Source: Micromonospora sp. NBC_00389 (GTDB lineage Bacteria > Actinomycetota > Actinomycetes > Mycobacteriales > Micromonosporaceae). From it: a DNA stretch of 64,000 nt. A model generated the notes under the pieces. That model made no database searches. It had not been told where the DNA came from and was given only the letters and a program-made list of their open reading frames with translations. Made by a program: the position numbers and the translations under genes. Shown here in pieces: positions 1 through 8,440 of this stretch; the stretch's first letter is position 1, and every line of letters begins with the position of its first letter. Location of the stretch: contig NZ_CP107947.1 of the NCBI RefSeq assembly GCF_036059255.1, positions 2,418,001-2,482,000 of the forward strand, given 5' to 3'.

Positions 1-681
1 GATCAGGTCGGCCAGCAGCCCGACCTGGTGGTCGAAGTACGCGTCCCGGTGCTCGACGGTCCGGTTGAGCCGGCCGAACAGCTCGAAGCTGATCAGCCCG
101 AAGAGCTGGGTCCAGCCGGCCATGCCCCGGGCCAGCAGGGCGGGGGGCAAGCCGGGAAAGAACGCGTCGGCCAGCTCGGTCAGGTCGTCGTGCAGCGGCG
201 TCGGCAGCTCTTCGGCGGGCGGCGGGCTGAGCAGGCCGGCCTCCAGCCCTTCGCGGAGCAGGCTGACCAGGGTCAGCGGGGGGCGCTGGGCCGGGCCGAC
301 GGTGTCGTCCGGGGCGGCGTATCCGGGGACCGGGCTGCCGTAGAGCAGCGCGTATTCGGCGGGGTGGGCGAGTGCCCAGTCCCGGGCCGCCCGGCAGGCC
401 GCCTGCCAGCGGGCGCGGAGGTCGACCCGGTCGGGGGCGGCGACCGCGGCCGCCTCCACCGTTTCGCCGAGTGCGTTGTACGCCTCGATGATCAGCGCGG
501 TGAGCAGGTCGTCCCGGCTCGGGAAGTAGCGGTAGATGGCCGACGAGACCATGCCCATGTCCCGGGCCACCGCGCGCAGCGAGAGGTTCGCGCCATCGGT
601 GGCGAGGTGCTGGCGGGCGACCACCTTGATCTCGTCGAGCATTTCGGCGCGGACCCGGGCGCGGACCGAGGAAGCGGGCAT
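1..681 (-). CDS. TetR-family transcriptional regulator (C-terminus cut by window edge)
   Basis: The frame is open from the ATG at 681 down to base 1, giving 227 codons without a stop, so the 3' end lies outside the window. The first ~55 residues read as a TetR N-terminal helix-turn-helix, including LSLRAVARDMGMVSSAIYRY. The rest resembles the WHG-type TetR C-terminal ligand domain (AHPAEYALLYGSPVPGY). It is divergent from the epimerase gene at 820. Two identical inverted repeats in the shared gap look like its operators, so it probably represses itself and its neighbour. The ligand cannot be deduced. Family assignment is confident. Confidence 0.9.
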   Translation of the reverse strand, partial: MPASSVRARVRAEMLDEIKVVARQHLATDGANLSLRAVARDMGMVSSAIYRYFPSRDDLLTALIIEAYNALGETVEAAAVAAPDRVDLRARWQAACRAARDWALAHPAEYALLYGSPVPGYAAPDDTVGPAQRPPLTLVSLLREGLEAGLLSPPPAEELPTPLHDDLTELADAFFPGLPPALLARGMAGWTQLFGLISFELFGRLNRTVEHRDAYFDHQVGLLADLI

Positions 682-687
682 GGGGCC

Positions 688-716
688 AGTCTGCCACGGA
701 TCGGAGCGCCAATCAA
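688..716 (-). promoter_or_regulatory. Predicted leaderless promoter of the tetR gene
   Basis: Read on the minus strand there is a -35-like TTGATT (716-711), a 17-nt spacer and a -10-like CAGACT (693-688), ending 6 nt before the ATG at 681. Transcription would start at or next to the ATG, and no Shine-Dalgarno is seen. This is inferred from spacing. Confidence 0.45.
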
Positions 717-721
717 AAAAG

Positions 722-734
722 AGAGCACCGCTCT
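722..734. promoter_or_regulatory. Operator O1 (AGAGC-ACC-GCTCT)
   Basis: A perfect 5-bp inverted repeat with a 3-nt centre, identical to a second copy at 776-788. It lies between the -35 elements of the two divergent promoters, where a bound TetR dimer could block both. Confidence 0.65.
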
Positions 735-762
735 TGACGCAGTCGTGTTGGCGGGCCATGCT
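734..762 (+). promoter_or_regulatory. Predicted promoter of the epimerase gene
   Basis: TTGACG (734-739), a 17-nt spacer and CATGCT (757-762). O1 touches its -35, and the second operator falls just after the expected transcription start. The -10 is weak, so this is a prediction. Confidence 0.4.
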
Positions 763-775
763 GGGTGAGCAACCG

Positions 776-788
776 AGAGCACCGCTCT
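776..788. promoter_or_regulatory. Operator O2 (second copy of AGAGC-ACC-GCTCT)
   Basis: Exact second copy of the 13-bp dyad, starting 54 bp after O1 (about five helical turns) and lying in the 5' leader of the epimerase mRNA. Two spaced identical copies beside a tetR gene are good evidence for TetR binding. Confidence 0.6.
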
Positions 789-819
789 TGATTTGTACCC
801 CCGCTTCCAAGGAGTTCCC

Positions 820-1737
820 ATGGCACTGCACGTGATCGTCGGCACCGGCCCGGTCGGCACCGCGACCGCCCGCCTTCTCGCCGAACGAGGTGAGCGGGTC
901 CGGGTGATCAGTCGCCGGGGTGCCGGGCCGGAGCACCCGTCCATCGAACGGATCGCCGCCGACGCCGCTGACGTCGACCGGCTCAGCGTGCTGACCGACG
1001 GCGCGCAGGCGCTGTACAACTGCGCGAACCCGGCGTACCACCGCTGGTCCATCGACTGGCCGCCGCTGGCCGGTGCGCTGCTCGCCGCCGCCGAGCGGTC
1101 CGGCGCGGTGCTCGCCACGGTCGGCAACCTCTACGGGTACGGACCCGTCGACGGCCCGATGACCGAGCAGACCTTGCCGGCGGCGACCGGCACCAAGGGG
1201 CGGGTACGCAACCAGATGTGGGCCGACGCTCTCGCCGCCCACCAGGCCGGTCGGGCTCGGGTCACCGAGGTACGGGGCTCCGACTATCTCGGTGTGGACG
1301 GCACTTCGCTGGCGATGATGGTGCTGCCCCGGGTGCTCGCCGGGCAGCGGGTCTTCCTGCCGGTCGACTGGGACGCCCCGCACACCTGGACGTACATCCC
1401 GGACGTCGCCCGTACCCTCGTCGCCGCCGCGACCGACGCAGGCGCGTGGGGACGGCCCTGGCACGTGCCCAGCGCGCCGGCAGCACCGATGCGTGAGCTG
1501 GCCACCCGGGCCGCGGCGCTGGCCGGAGTGCCCGTGCCGCGGCTGACCCGGATGCCCTACCCGGTGCTGTGGCTGGGCGGCCTGGCCAATCCGTTCGTCC
1601 GGGAACTGCGGGAAACCGCCTACCAGTTCGACCGGCCGTTCCTGATGGAATCGGCCGCCACCACCGCCGCCCTGGGTGTCGAGCCGACCCCGCTGGACGA
1701 CGCGCTCACGGAGATCGTCGCAGCTCTGCGCCGCTGA
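820..1737 (+). CDS. NAD(P)-binding epimerase/dehydratase-family protein (extended SDR)
   Basis: 305 residues. The N-terminus has a Rossmann motif, VIVGTGPVGTATARLLAERG. It is followed by the SDR features NLYGYG and a substrate-region segment (AAPMRELATRAAALAGVP) typical of NAD-dependent epimerase/dehydratase or NmrA-like proteins. The start is the ATG at 820, preceded by AAGGAG 5 nt upstream; an in-frame TTG at 793 lacks such a site. It is divergent from the TetR gene and shares its operators, so it is probably induced by a ligand of that regulator. The substrate cannot be told from sequence. Confidence 0.85.
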   Translation: MALHVIVGTGPVGTATARLLAERGERVRVISRRGAGPEHPSIERIAADAADVDRLSVLTDGAQALYNCANPAYHRWSIDWPPLAGALLAAAERSGAVLATVGNLYGYGPVDGPMTEQTLPAATGTKGRVRNQMWADALAAHQAGRARVTEVRGSDYLGVDGTSLAMMVLPRVLAGQRVFLPVDWDAPHTWTYIPDVARTLVAAATDAGAWGRPWHVPSAPAAPMRELATRAAALAGVPVPRLTRMPYPVLWLGGLANPFVRELRETAYQFDRPFLMESAATTAALGVEPTPLDDALTEIVAALRR

Positions 1738-1738
1738 G

Positions 1739-1790
1739 CCCGCCCGTCCCCGCCGCCGACCCGCCAGTGGCTCAGCGGCGGGACGGCGGG
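1739..1790. terminator. Possible bidirectional terminator between convergent genes
   Basis: Arms CCCGCCCGTCCCC (from 1739) and GGCGGGACGGCGGG (to 1790) can pair with small bulges. The right arm lies in the last codons of the transporter gene on the other strand. The stem is imperfect and has no T-run. Confidence 0.35.
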
Positions 1791-2743
1791 GCGAGCGCGG
1801 CGATCAGCACGGCCACCATGGCCAGCGCTGCCCCGAGCAGGGTGTCCACGCCGAGGTGCGAGGCCGCCGTGGGCAGCAGCAGGTCCAACAGGACGGCCCC
1901 CACGACCTGACCGGCGATGGTGGCCAGGCCGAGCAGCAGCACACCGGTGAAGCGCACGATCGTCGCGGCGATCGCGATGAACACGATGCCGATCGGGCCA
2001 CCCAGGTAGAGCCACGGCTCGGTCGGCAGCTGGCCGGTCGGCCAGCCGCGTACCGCGAGGTCGATCGAGAACGCGACGAGCAGGGTGACCGTGCCGACGG
2101 CGAAGTTGACCAGTGTGGCGGTCAACGCGTTGTCGGCCGCCGCCCGGACCCGGCCGTTGACCGCCTGCTGCCAGGCGATGCCCATCCCGGCCAGCAACGG
2201 CAGCAGGGCCAGCGCCAGCGTGCCCGGGTCCTCGAGTCGGTCGCCGACCGCCAGGGCGACGGCCAGCACGATGAGCACCGCACCGGCCAGCCGCTGCCGG
2301 GTGATCGGCTGCCGGCCCGTCGGCCCGATCCCCGCCCGGTCCACGGCGAGGCTGCTGCCGGTCTGGCCGGCGACCACCGCCACGGTGAAGACCGCCACGC
2401 CCAACGAGCCGATGGTGAGCCCCTGGGTGGCCACCAGGAACGCCCCGCACATTCCGCCCAGGCACTGCCACGGCCGCAGCGCGCCCGCCGTGAGGGCAGC
2501 CCGCAGCGCGACCAGACCCCGTCGCCCGCCCGGGGTGGCCGGCACCAGCACCAGCAGCACCAGCAGGCCGAGGCCGAACGAGACCACCGCGGCGGCGAAC
2601 CCGTCGGCCAGGCGTACCCCCAGCTCGCCGTTGATTCGAGACTGCACCGCCACCGCGACCCCGGAGACCGACGCCAGCGCGACGCCGGTGATCCGGCGGG
2701 TGGCTGAGAGGGACTGCGGTGTCGCAGTGCCGGTGGCGGTCAC
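1772..2743 (-). CDS. DMT-superfamily transporter (DUF606/YdcZ-like), about 10 membrane helices
   Basis: 323 residues, strongly hydrophobic, made of two halves of about five transmembrane segments as in the DUF606/YdcZ branch of drug/metabolite transporters. Recognisable segments are [17 protein letters not shown] near the N-terminus and the paired [19 protein letters not shown] in the second half. The start is the GTG at 2743, which overlaps the stop of glpX in a 4-nt GTGA. The two genes are therefore probably co-translated, although no functional link to gluconeogenesis is obvious. The substrate is unknown. Confidence 0.85.
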   Translation of the reverse strand: MTATGTATPQSLSATRRITGVALASVSGVAVAVQSRINGELGVRLADGFAAAVVSFGLGLLVLLVLVPATPGGRRGLVALRAALTAGALRPWQCLGGMCGAFLVATQGLTIGSLGVAVFTVAVVAGQTGSSLAVDRAGIGPTGRQPITRQRLAGAVLIVLAVALAVGDRLEDPGTLALALLPLLAGMGIAWQQAVNGRVRAAADNALTATLVNFAVGTVTLLVAFSIDLAVRGWPTGQLPTEPWLYLGGPIGIVFIAIAATIVRFTGVLLLGLATIAGQVVGAVLLDLLLPTAASHLGVDTLLGAALAMVAVLIAALAPPSRR

Positions 2744-3771
2744 TCCTGCTCGGCCAGCGGCCGACCGTCGAAGTCGACGGCCGAGTAGAGCGCCAGCTTC
2801 TCCAGCCGGTGGTACGAGTCGATCACCCGGATGGTCCCGCTCTTCGAGCGCATCACGATCGACTGGGTGTACGCGCCGCCGGCCCGGTAGCGAACTCCGC
2901 GCAGCAGGTCGCCGGAGGTGACGCCGGTCGCCACGAAGAAGCAGTTGTCCCCGGTGACCAGGTCGTCGGTGCTCAGCACGCGATCCAAGTCGTGCCCGGC
3001 GGCCAGCGCCTTCTCCCGCTCCTCGGCGTCGCGCGGCCAGAGCTTGGCCTGCATCGCCCCGCCCATACACTTCAGCGCGCAGGCGGAGATGATGCCCTCG
3101 GGGGTGCCGCCGATGCCCATCAGCACGTCGACATCCGACTCGCCCCGGGCTGCCGCGATGGAGCCGGCGATGTCCCCGTCCGAGATGAACCGGATGCCCG
3201 CCCCGGTCCGGCGGATCTGGGTGACCAGGTCGTCGTGGCGGGTGCGGTCCAGCACGCAGACCGTCACTTCGGAGACGTCGGTGCCCTTGACCTTGGCGAT
3301 CCGGCGCAGGTTTTCGGCGACCCCGGCGTTGATGTCCACCACGTCGGCGTACGCCGGCCCGACGGCGAGCTTCTCCATGTAGAAGACCGCGCTCGGGTCG
3401 AACATCGCACCCCGCTCGGAGACGGCGAGCACCGCCAACGCGTTCGGCATGCCCTTGCTCATCAGCGTGGTGCCGTCGACCGGATCCACGGCGACGTCGA
3501 CCTCCGGGCCGGTGCCGTCGCCAACCTGCTCGCCGTTGAAGAGCATCGGGGCGTTGTCCTTCTCGCCCTCGCCGATCACAACGACGCCGCGCATCTGGAT
3601 CGAGTTGATCAGCTTGCGCATGGCGTCGACGGCGGCCCCGTCGCCGCCCTCCTTGTCGCCCCGGCCGACCCAGCGGCCAGCGGCCATCGCCGCGGCCTCG
3701 GTGACCCGGACCAGGTCGAGGGCAAGGTTACGGTCGAGATCCTGTGGGATCCGCGTCCTGGTGTTCGTCAT
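2740..3771 (-). CDS. glpX: Fructose-1,6-bisphosphatase, class II
   Basis: 343 residues, the usual GlpX length. It hydrolyses fructose-1,6-bisphosphate to fructose-6-phosphate in gluconeogenesis. The lithium-sensitive phosphatase signature is present: GEGEKD and DPVDGTT, with later GGTPEGI and [11 protein letters not shown]. The ATG at 3771 has a strong AGGAGGAG ribosome-binding site 9 nt upstream. Actinobacteria generally use this class as their main FBPase. The neighbouring DUF4245 gene, read divergently, is a frequent companion of glpX in actinobacteria. Confident. Confidence 0.97.
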   Translation of the reverse strand: MTNTRTRIPQDLDRNLALDLVRVTEAAAMAAGRWVGRGDKEGGDGAAVDAMRKLINSIQMRGVVVIGEGEKDNAPMLFNGEQVGDGTGPEVDVAVDPVDGTTLMSKGMPNALAVLAVSERGAMFDPSAVFYMEKLAVGPAYADVVDINAGVAENLRRIAKVKGTDVSEVTVCVLDRTRHDDLVTQIRRTGAGIRFISDGDIAGSIAAARGESDVDVLMGIGGTPEGIISACALKCMGGAMQAKLWPRDAEEREKALAAGHDLDRVLSTDDLVTGDNCFFVATGVTSGDLLRGVRYRAGGAYTQSIVMRSKSGTIRVIDSYHRLEKLALYSAVDFDGRPLAEQE

Positions 3772-3927
3772 GACGGCTGCTCCTCCTCGCGACGGTGCGG
3801 GGACGACCGGCAGGGCGTGGCCCGCTGCCGGCTTTGTCGCTGATCCTCACACGATGGCTGACCCGGCCTCGGCGCGGGGCGGTGATGGGCCGGATACCGC
3901 CGGTCGGGCGGCTGCGAAGATGGCAGG

Positions 3928-4701
3928 GTGGAACCCGCTCAGCCAGCCGACCGCGTACCCGCCGACCGCACGCCGCCCGGCGGCCAGCCGCCGGCCGCCG
4001 TCCCCACCGGCCCCGGTGGTGAGCCCGCCGCGACCGACCCGACGACGCCGCCGGCCGGCGAGCCGGCCCTGGTCGCGTCGGGCCCGGCCGCCGCGCCACC
4101 GGTGAACGAACCGGCCCCGGGCCGACCCGTGGCCGGGGTCGACGCCGTGGAGACCGGCGAGCGGCCCGCACCGCCGCCGCCTGTGCAATCAGCCCGATCC
4201 GAGCGGTCGCCGAAGGACATGGCGATATCGCTGCTGGTACTGCTGGTCCCGATCGCGCTGCTGCTGGCGTTCTACCGGGGCTTCCTCGGTGGCGACCAGG
4301 CCGCCACGGTCGATCCGGCGCCAGCGATCGACCAGGCCCAGTCGGCGAACGCCTTCCCGGTGAGCCGGCCGCAGGGGCTCGGCTCTGACTGGCGTACGGT
4401 CAGCGCCCGGTACCAGACCGTCGAGGGCGGCGCGAATCTGCGAATCGGTTACCTCACCCCGGAAGGACGGGGTGTGCAGCTGTTGCAGAGCAGCGTGCCG
4501 GCGGAGCGCCTGCTTCCGGCCGAGCTGACCGACCAGGCCCAGCCGCAGGGCCCGACGGAGCTGGCCGGACGCACCTGGCAGCGCTACACCGCCCGGGGCA
4601 ATCAGCAGGCGCTGGTCCTGCTGGAGCCGACCCGTACGGTCGTCGTCGTCGGCGACGCTCGGGACAACGAACTGCGCCAACTCGCCGGCGCACTGCGCTG
4701 A
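3928..4701 (+). CDS. DUF4245 domain-containing membrane protein
   Basis: 257 residues. The first ~85 are a Pro/Ala-rich, probably disordered cytoplasmic segment. Then come RSPKDMAISLLVLLVPIALL, the typical DUF4245 entry with one transmembrane helix, and an extracytoplasmic domain of about 150 residues (RIGYLTPEGRGVQLLQSS, ELAGRTWQRY). The start is the GTG at 3928; the proline-rich leader makes the exact start uncertain. The family has no established function. It often sits next to glpX or the exonuclease VII genes, as here. Confidence 0.85.
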   Translation: MEPAQPADRVPADRTPPGGQPPAAVPTGPGGEPAATDPTTPPAGEPALVASGPAAAPPVNEPAPGRPVAGVDAVETGERPAPPPPVQSARSERSPKDMAISLLVLLVPIALLLAFYRGFLGGDQAATVDPAPAIDQAQSANAFPVSRPQGLGSDWRTVSARYQTVEGGANLRIGYLTPEGRGVQLLQSSVPAERLLPAELTDQAQPQGPTELAGRTWQRYTARGNQQALVLLEPTRTVVVVGDARDNELRQLAGALR

Positions 4702-4818
4702 CCGGCCCCGTTCCGTACGCCCTCCATGGCCGGGTGGGCCATTCGCTAGGCTGCCCCGGCTCGGTCCGGCTGCACCATGCATGCCGGGCCATGTCCGTCT
4801 CGGCGAAGTGAGATTTTT

Positions 4819-5622
4819 GTGAACATTCGACGGTGGAGCGTCGGCGTCCTCGCCGCCACCCTGCTCGTCCCCGGCCTGGCCGCGTGCAACTCCGACGCTG
4901 CCGAGCCGGCCGCCGCCCCGAGCCCGTCCACCCCGGCCGATCCGAAGGAAGCGCTGCTCGCCTCCACCAAGGAGATCGCCAAGGGCAACTTCACCTTCAC
5001 CCTGGTGGGGGACGGTACGACCGGCGGCGGCCTGGTGCACAAGCCCAGCAACAGCGCACAGTTCACCGTGAAGTTCGGTGACGCGTCCGAGGACATGTCG
5101 ATCGAGATGGACCTGATCTACATCGACTCGGAGAGCTGGGTCAAGATGGACCTCGGTGGCGCCATGTTCGCCGCCGTCCCCGGTGCGGCAAAGAACAAGG
5201 GCAAGTACCAGCACCTCGACAAGACCAAGATCAAGGATGTCAAGGATCTCCAGCTGGACCCGGAGACGCTCGACCCGCTCGACAGTGACGCGCTGGTCAA
5301 GAGCGTGACCGAGGTGCAAAAGACCGGTGAGGGCACCTACACCGGCAAGATCGACATTTCCGCCGCCACCGAGTCGGCCGCCCTCGACGAGGAGGTCGTC
5401 ACGGCGCTGGGCGCGCAGGCCAAGGCGCTGCCGTTCACGGCCAAGCTGGACCCGCAGGGCCGGCTTACCGAACTGGCCATCTCCGTGCCGGTCGCCGGCG
5501 AGACCGCGGCGCACGACATCAAGATCGGTTACGCGGACTACGGGACCGGCGCCGGCGCGCAGAAGCCGCCGGCGGACAAGGTCGTCGAGGCTCCGGCGGA
5601 GACGTACGAGCTGTTCAAGTAG
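4819..5622 (+). CDS. LppX/LprAFG-like lipoprotein, copy 1
   Basis: 267 residues. An N-terminal lipobox signal peptide ends in LVPGLAAC, so the mature protein should be lipidated and held on the outer face of the membrane. The body resembles the LppX_LprAFG fold, which in mycobacteria binds acylated lipids, with the pattern KGNFTFTL, SWVKMDL and QGRLTELAI. The GTG at 4819 gives a compact signal peptide; an upstream in-frame ATG at 4777 would put a non-hydrophobic tail in front of it. It is a clear paralogue of the next gene (5858), so the pair arose by tandem duplication. Confidence 0.85.
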   Translation: MNIRRWSVGVLAATLLVPGLAACNSDAAEPAAAPSPSTPADPKEALLASTKEIAKGNFTFTLVGDGTTGGGLVHKPSNSAQFTVKFGDASEDMSIEMDLIYIDSESWVKMDLGGAMFAAVPGAAKNKGKYQHLDKTKIKDVKDLQLDPETLDPLDSDALVKSVTEVQKTGEGTYTGKIDISAATESAALDEEVVTALGAQAKALPFTAKLDPQGRLTELAISVPVAGETAAHDIKIGYADYGTGAGAQKPPADKVVEAPAETYELFK

Positions 5623-5632
5623 GTCGACAGGG

Positions 5633-5665
5633 CGGACCGGGGTGGCCAGGGGCCACCCCGGTCCG
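5633..5665 (+). terminator. Terminator-like hairpin after lipoprotein copy 1
   Basis: A perfect 15-bp stem (arms 5633-5647 and 5651-5665) with a 3-nt loop, starting 10 nt after the stop codon. There is no T-tract, as is common in actinobacteria. Confidence 0.75.
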
Positions 5666-5857
5666 GTTCTCCCGGCACCGATCACCTTCGGGTAATCGGA
5701 CGGAACGGTGATTGTCCGGCGCGTCGGCAGGGAACAGAGAGGGAGTGACCCGGGCGCGCTGCTCGGCCCGGGTCGCGCGACGCAGCCGACGGTGCTGCTG
5801 CGTCGCCCGGTTTCCGGCGCCGACCAGGTCGTCGGGTGACCCCCTTGGGAGACACAC

Positions 5858-6706
5858 ATGACTGTTCGACGACTCAGTGCCGGCCTGGTGGCCGCCGCGC
5901 TGTTCACGCCCGCCCTGGCCGCCTGCACCAACGGTGGGACCGGTACCGCCGGATCGACCGCGTCGCCGACGGCGACCGCGTCCGGCGCGGCGGCCCCTTC
6001 CGGCACGCCCGTCGCGGGCGATGCCAAGCAGGCGCTGCTCGACTCCACCAAGGAGATCAGCAACGGGAACTTCCGGTTCACCCTCGCCGGCGCCGGCTCG
6101 ACGGCGGAGGGCCAGGTGCACCAACCGAGCCAGAGCGCGGCCATGAAGATCGCCATCGGCGGTCCCTCATCCGACCTCGCCATGAAGCTCGACGTGATCC
6201 ACTTCAAGCCGGACAGCTGGGTGAAGCTGGAGCTGACCGGCCCCACCGCCAACAGCCTGCCCGCCATCAAGCAACTCAACCTCGGCAAGTACCAGCACCT
6301 GGACCAGACCCGGATCAAGGGCAACCGGAGCCTCGGCTTCGACTTCGACAAGGTCGACCCGGCCGGCAGCGCCGTGCTGACCCAGGGCATCACCGAGGTC
6401 CGGAGCACCGGCACCGGCACGTACGCCGGCACCATCGACGTCACCAAGGCGGCCGAGGCCGGTTCGCTGAACGCCGCCACGATCGCCGCGCTCGGCACGC
6501 AGGCGAAGACCGTCCCATTCACCGCGAAGGTGGACCCGCAGGGCCGACTCACCGAGCTGGTGCTGCAGATGCCGGCCGCCGGGCAGACCGCCGCCCAGGA
6601 GATCCGGATGACGTACTCCGACTACGGTGCCGCCACCGCAGCGCAGAAGCCGCCGGCGGCCCAGGTCGTCGAGGCGCCCGCCGAGCTGTACAGCCTGTTC
6701 AACTGA
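5858..6706 (+). CDS. LppX/LprAFG-like lipoprotein, copy 2
   Basis: 282 residues, paralogous to the gene at 4819. It has a lipobox signal peptide ending FTPALAAC, a Thr/Ala/Ser-rich linker, then the same core blocks: QALLDSTKEISNGNFRFTL, DSWVKLEL, LGKYQHLDQTRIKG and QGRLTELVL. The ATG at 5858 follows GGGAGAC. The 235-bp gap before it contains the terminator of copy 1, so it is probably transcribed separately. A role in lipid or glycolipid transport to the cell surface is inferred from the family only. Confidence 0.85.
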   Translation: MTVRRLSAGLVAAALFTPALAACTNGGTGTAGSTASPTATASGAAAPSGTPVAGDAKQALLDSTKEISNGNFRFTLAGAGSTAEGQVHQPSQSAAMKIAIGGPSSDLAMKLDVIHFKPDSWVKLELTGPTANSLPAIKQLNLGKYQHLDQTRIKGNRSLGFDFDKVDPAGSAVLTQGITEVRSTGTGTYAGTIDVTKAAEAGSLNAATIAALGTQAKTVPFTAKVDPQGRLTELVLQMPAAGQTAAQEIRMTYSDYGAATAAQKPPAAQVVEAPAELYSLFN

Positions 6707-6748
6707 CCGTCGTCGTGGTGTTCGCCATCGACTCGGTGGCGGCGAACG

Positions 6749-6774
6749 GGTGGGGCGACTCCGGTCGCCCCACC
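6749..6774. terminator. Bidirectional terminator between lipoprotein copy 2 and xseB
   Basis: A perfect 11-bp stem (6749-6759 with 6764-6774) and a TCCG loop, placed between two convergent genes. Confidence 0.75.
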
Positions 6775-6779
6775 GGCGG

Positions 6780-7001
6780 TCAGGAGGCGGGGTCCTGCCG
6801 GGCCGCCTCGATCCGGGCCCGGGCGCCGTCCAGCCAGCGCTGGCAGATCACCGCCAGCGCCTCGCCACGCTCCCAGAGCGCCAGCGACTCCTCCAGGGAC
6901 GTCCCGCCGGCCTCCAGCCGCTCGACCACCGAGGCCAACTCGGCGCGGGCCTGCTCGTAGCTGAGCCGCTCGTCCGGCCCGGCCTTCGTATCGTCAGTCA
7001 T
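6780..7001 (-). CDS. xseB: Exodeoxyribonuclease VII small subunit
   Basis: 73 residues, the standard XseB size. The core [20 protein letters not shown], the following [16 protein letters not shown] and the C-terminal [11 protein letters not shown] match the family. The start is the ATG at 7001. XseB assembles in several copies on XseA to form the single-strand exonuclease that trims DNA into oligonucleotides during repair. It lies 46 bp downstream of xseA on the same strand, so the two form one operon. Confidence 0.95.
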   Translation of the reverse strand: MTDDTKAGPDERLSYEQARAELASVVERLEAGGTSLEESLALWERGEALAVICQRWLDGARARIEAARQDPAS

Positions 7002-7047
7002 CGCGTCCATCTCAGCACACCACTCGTCGGCCGTCGCGCCCCGCCAC

Positions 7048-8262
7048 TCAGCCGTCCACCGTCGCGGCCAGCTCGCCGTCGGCCAACCGGACCCGCAGCG
7101 GGTCGCCCTTGCCGACCTCGGCCGCCGCGCGGACCACGTGACCGTCCGCGCGCTGCACGATCGCGTACCCCCGGTCGAGGGTGGCGGCGGGGGAGAGGGC
7201 GCGCAGCCGGGCCAGGGTGTGTCGCAGCTCGTCGTCGGCCGCGCCGAGCCGGTGGTCCAGGCAGCGTCCGGCACGCTGGCGCAGCGCGGCCAGCTCGGTC
7301 GCCCGCTGCTCCACCATCACCTGCGGGCGGGCCAGCACCGGTCGGGAACGCAGCGCGTCGAGCCGGTGGGACTCCCGGTCGACCAGGTTGCGTACCGCCC
7401 GCTGGAGACGGTGCCGGGCCTGGCCGATGAGGCGTACCTCGTCGGCGAGGTCGGGGACCACCCGCTTGGCCGCGTCGGTCGGGGTGGAGGCACGGACGTC
7501 GGCGACGTAGTCGACCAGTGGCGCGTCCGTCTCGTGGCCGATGGCGCTGACCACCGGGGTACGGCAGCCGAACACCGCGCGACAGAGCGCCTCGTCGGAG
7601 AAGGGCAGCAGGTCCTCGATGCCGCCACCGCCCCGGGCAATGATGATCACCTCGATGCTCGGGTCGGCGTCCAGCACCTTGAGCGCGTCGATGATCTGCG
7701 GCACCGCCGATGGGCCCTGCACGGCCACGTTGACGGTGCGGAACTCCACCGCCGGCCAGCGCCGTCGAGCGTTGGTCAGCACGTCCCGCTCGGCCGCCGA
7801 CGCCCGGCCGGTGATCAGCCCGATCCGGCCGGGCAGGAACGGCAGCCGGCGCTTGCGTGCCCGGTCGAACAGCCCCTCGGCGGCGAGTAGCTTCTTGAGC
7901 TTCTCCAACCGGGCCAGCAGCTCGCCGAGCCCCACCTGGCGGATCTCGTCGGCCCGCAGACTCAGCGTGCCCCGGGCGGCGTAAAACTCCGGTTTGGCGT
8001 GCAGCACCACCCGGGCGCCCTCGCGCAGCTCCGGCGCGCCGGCGTCCAGCACGTCCCGGTTGGTGGTGACGGTCAGGCTCAGGTCGGCCGACGGGTCACG
8101 CAGGGTGAGAAAGACGGTGCTGGCCCCGGGTCGGCGGCTGATCTGCGCCACCTGCCCGTCCACCCACACCCAGCCGAGCTTCGCGATCCAGGCGCCCACC
8201 TTCTGGCTGACAACCCGAACCGGCCACGGCTCCTCCGCACTGCTCCGCGCCCCGTCGCCCAC
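7048..8262 (-). CDS. xseA: Exodeoxyribonuclease VII large subunit
   Basis: 404 residues. It has an N-terminal OB-fold DNA-binding domain ([17 protein letters not shown]) and then the catalytic region with [37 protein letters not shown] and [19 protein letters not shown]. The C-terminal part is a long helical segment that binds XseB. The start is the GTG at 8262. A TAGGGT -10 hexamer ends 6 nt before it, which suggests a leaderless mRNA. The gene is divergent from ispH, and a 60-bp palindromic repeat lies in between. Confidence 0.97.
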   Translation of the reverse strand: MGDGARSSAEEPWPVRVVSQKVGAWIAKLGWVWVDGQVAQISRRPGASTVFLTLRDPSADLSLTVTTNRDVLDAGAPELREGARVVLHAKPEFYAARGTLSLRADEIRQVGLGELLARLEKLKKLLAAEGLFDRARKRRLPFLPGRIGLITGRASAAERDVLTNARRRWPAVEFRTVNVAVQGPSAVPQIIDALKVLDADPSIEVIIIARGGGGIEDLLPFSDEALCRAVFGCRTPVVSAIGHETDAPLVDYVADVRASTPTDAAKRVVPDLADEVRLIGQARHRLQRAVRNLVDRESHRLDALRSRPVLARPQVMVEQRATELAALRQRAGRCLDHRLGAADDELRHTLARLRALSPAATLDRGYAIVQRADGHVVRAAAEVGKGDPLRVRLADGELAATVDG

Positions 8263-8285
8263 CCGCCCACCCTACGGACCCTCGC

Positions 8286-8345
8286 GGTGATCAAGAAGTT
8301 TGCGTCAGCTCCGGGCGCGTTTCTGACGCAAACCTCTTGATCACC
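8286..8345. repeat. Dispersed palindromic repeat, family A, copy 1
   Basis: Two 23-nt arms (8286-8308 and 8323-8345) pair with one mismatch around a 14-nt loop that begins CTCCGGGC. The sequence is nearly identical to 23641-23700. It lies between divergent xseA and ispH. No ORF is present. It is an intergenic repeat of unknown role, too perfect and too conserved between two loci to be chance. Confidence 0.85.
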
Positions 8346-8428
8346 GAGGCCAGGCGTGGGCGGGGCGGGGAGAGGGGGCGTGGGGTGTGGTGCGGCTCGC
8401 AGGCGCTGTCGGTGGGAGGCGGGACACG

Positions 8429-8434
8429 TACGAT
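8429..8434 (+). promoter_or_regulatory. Predicted -10 of ispH (leaderless)
   Basis: TACGAT ends 6 nt before the GTG at 8441. No ribosome-binding site is visible, consistent with a leaderless transcript. Confidence 0.45.
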
Positions 8435-8440
8435 GGGCTC

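Noticed and set aside
492..1127. 211-residue minus-strand frame across the tetR/epimerase gap
   Set aside because: It is out of frame with the TetR protein, which is open to the window edge in another frame with clear helix-turn-helix sequence.
5702..5725. GGAAC and CGTC, 15 nt apart, upstream of lipoprotein copy 2, considered as an extracytoplasmic-sigma promoter
   Set aside because: The spacing is short, the match is partial, and such words are frequent in this GC-rich DNA.
8286..8345. Palindromic repeat considered as an insertion sequence or CRISPR repeat
   Set aside because: It has no transposase ORF or target duplication, and only one unit per site.
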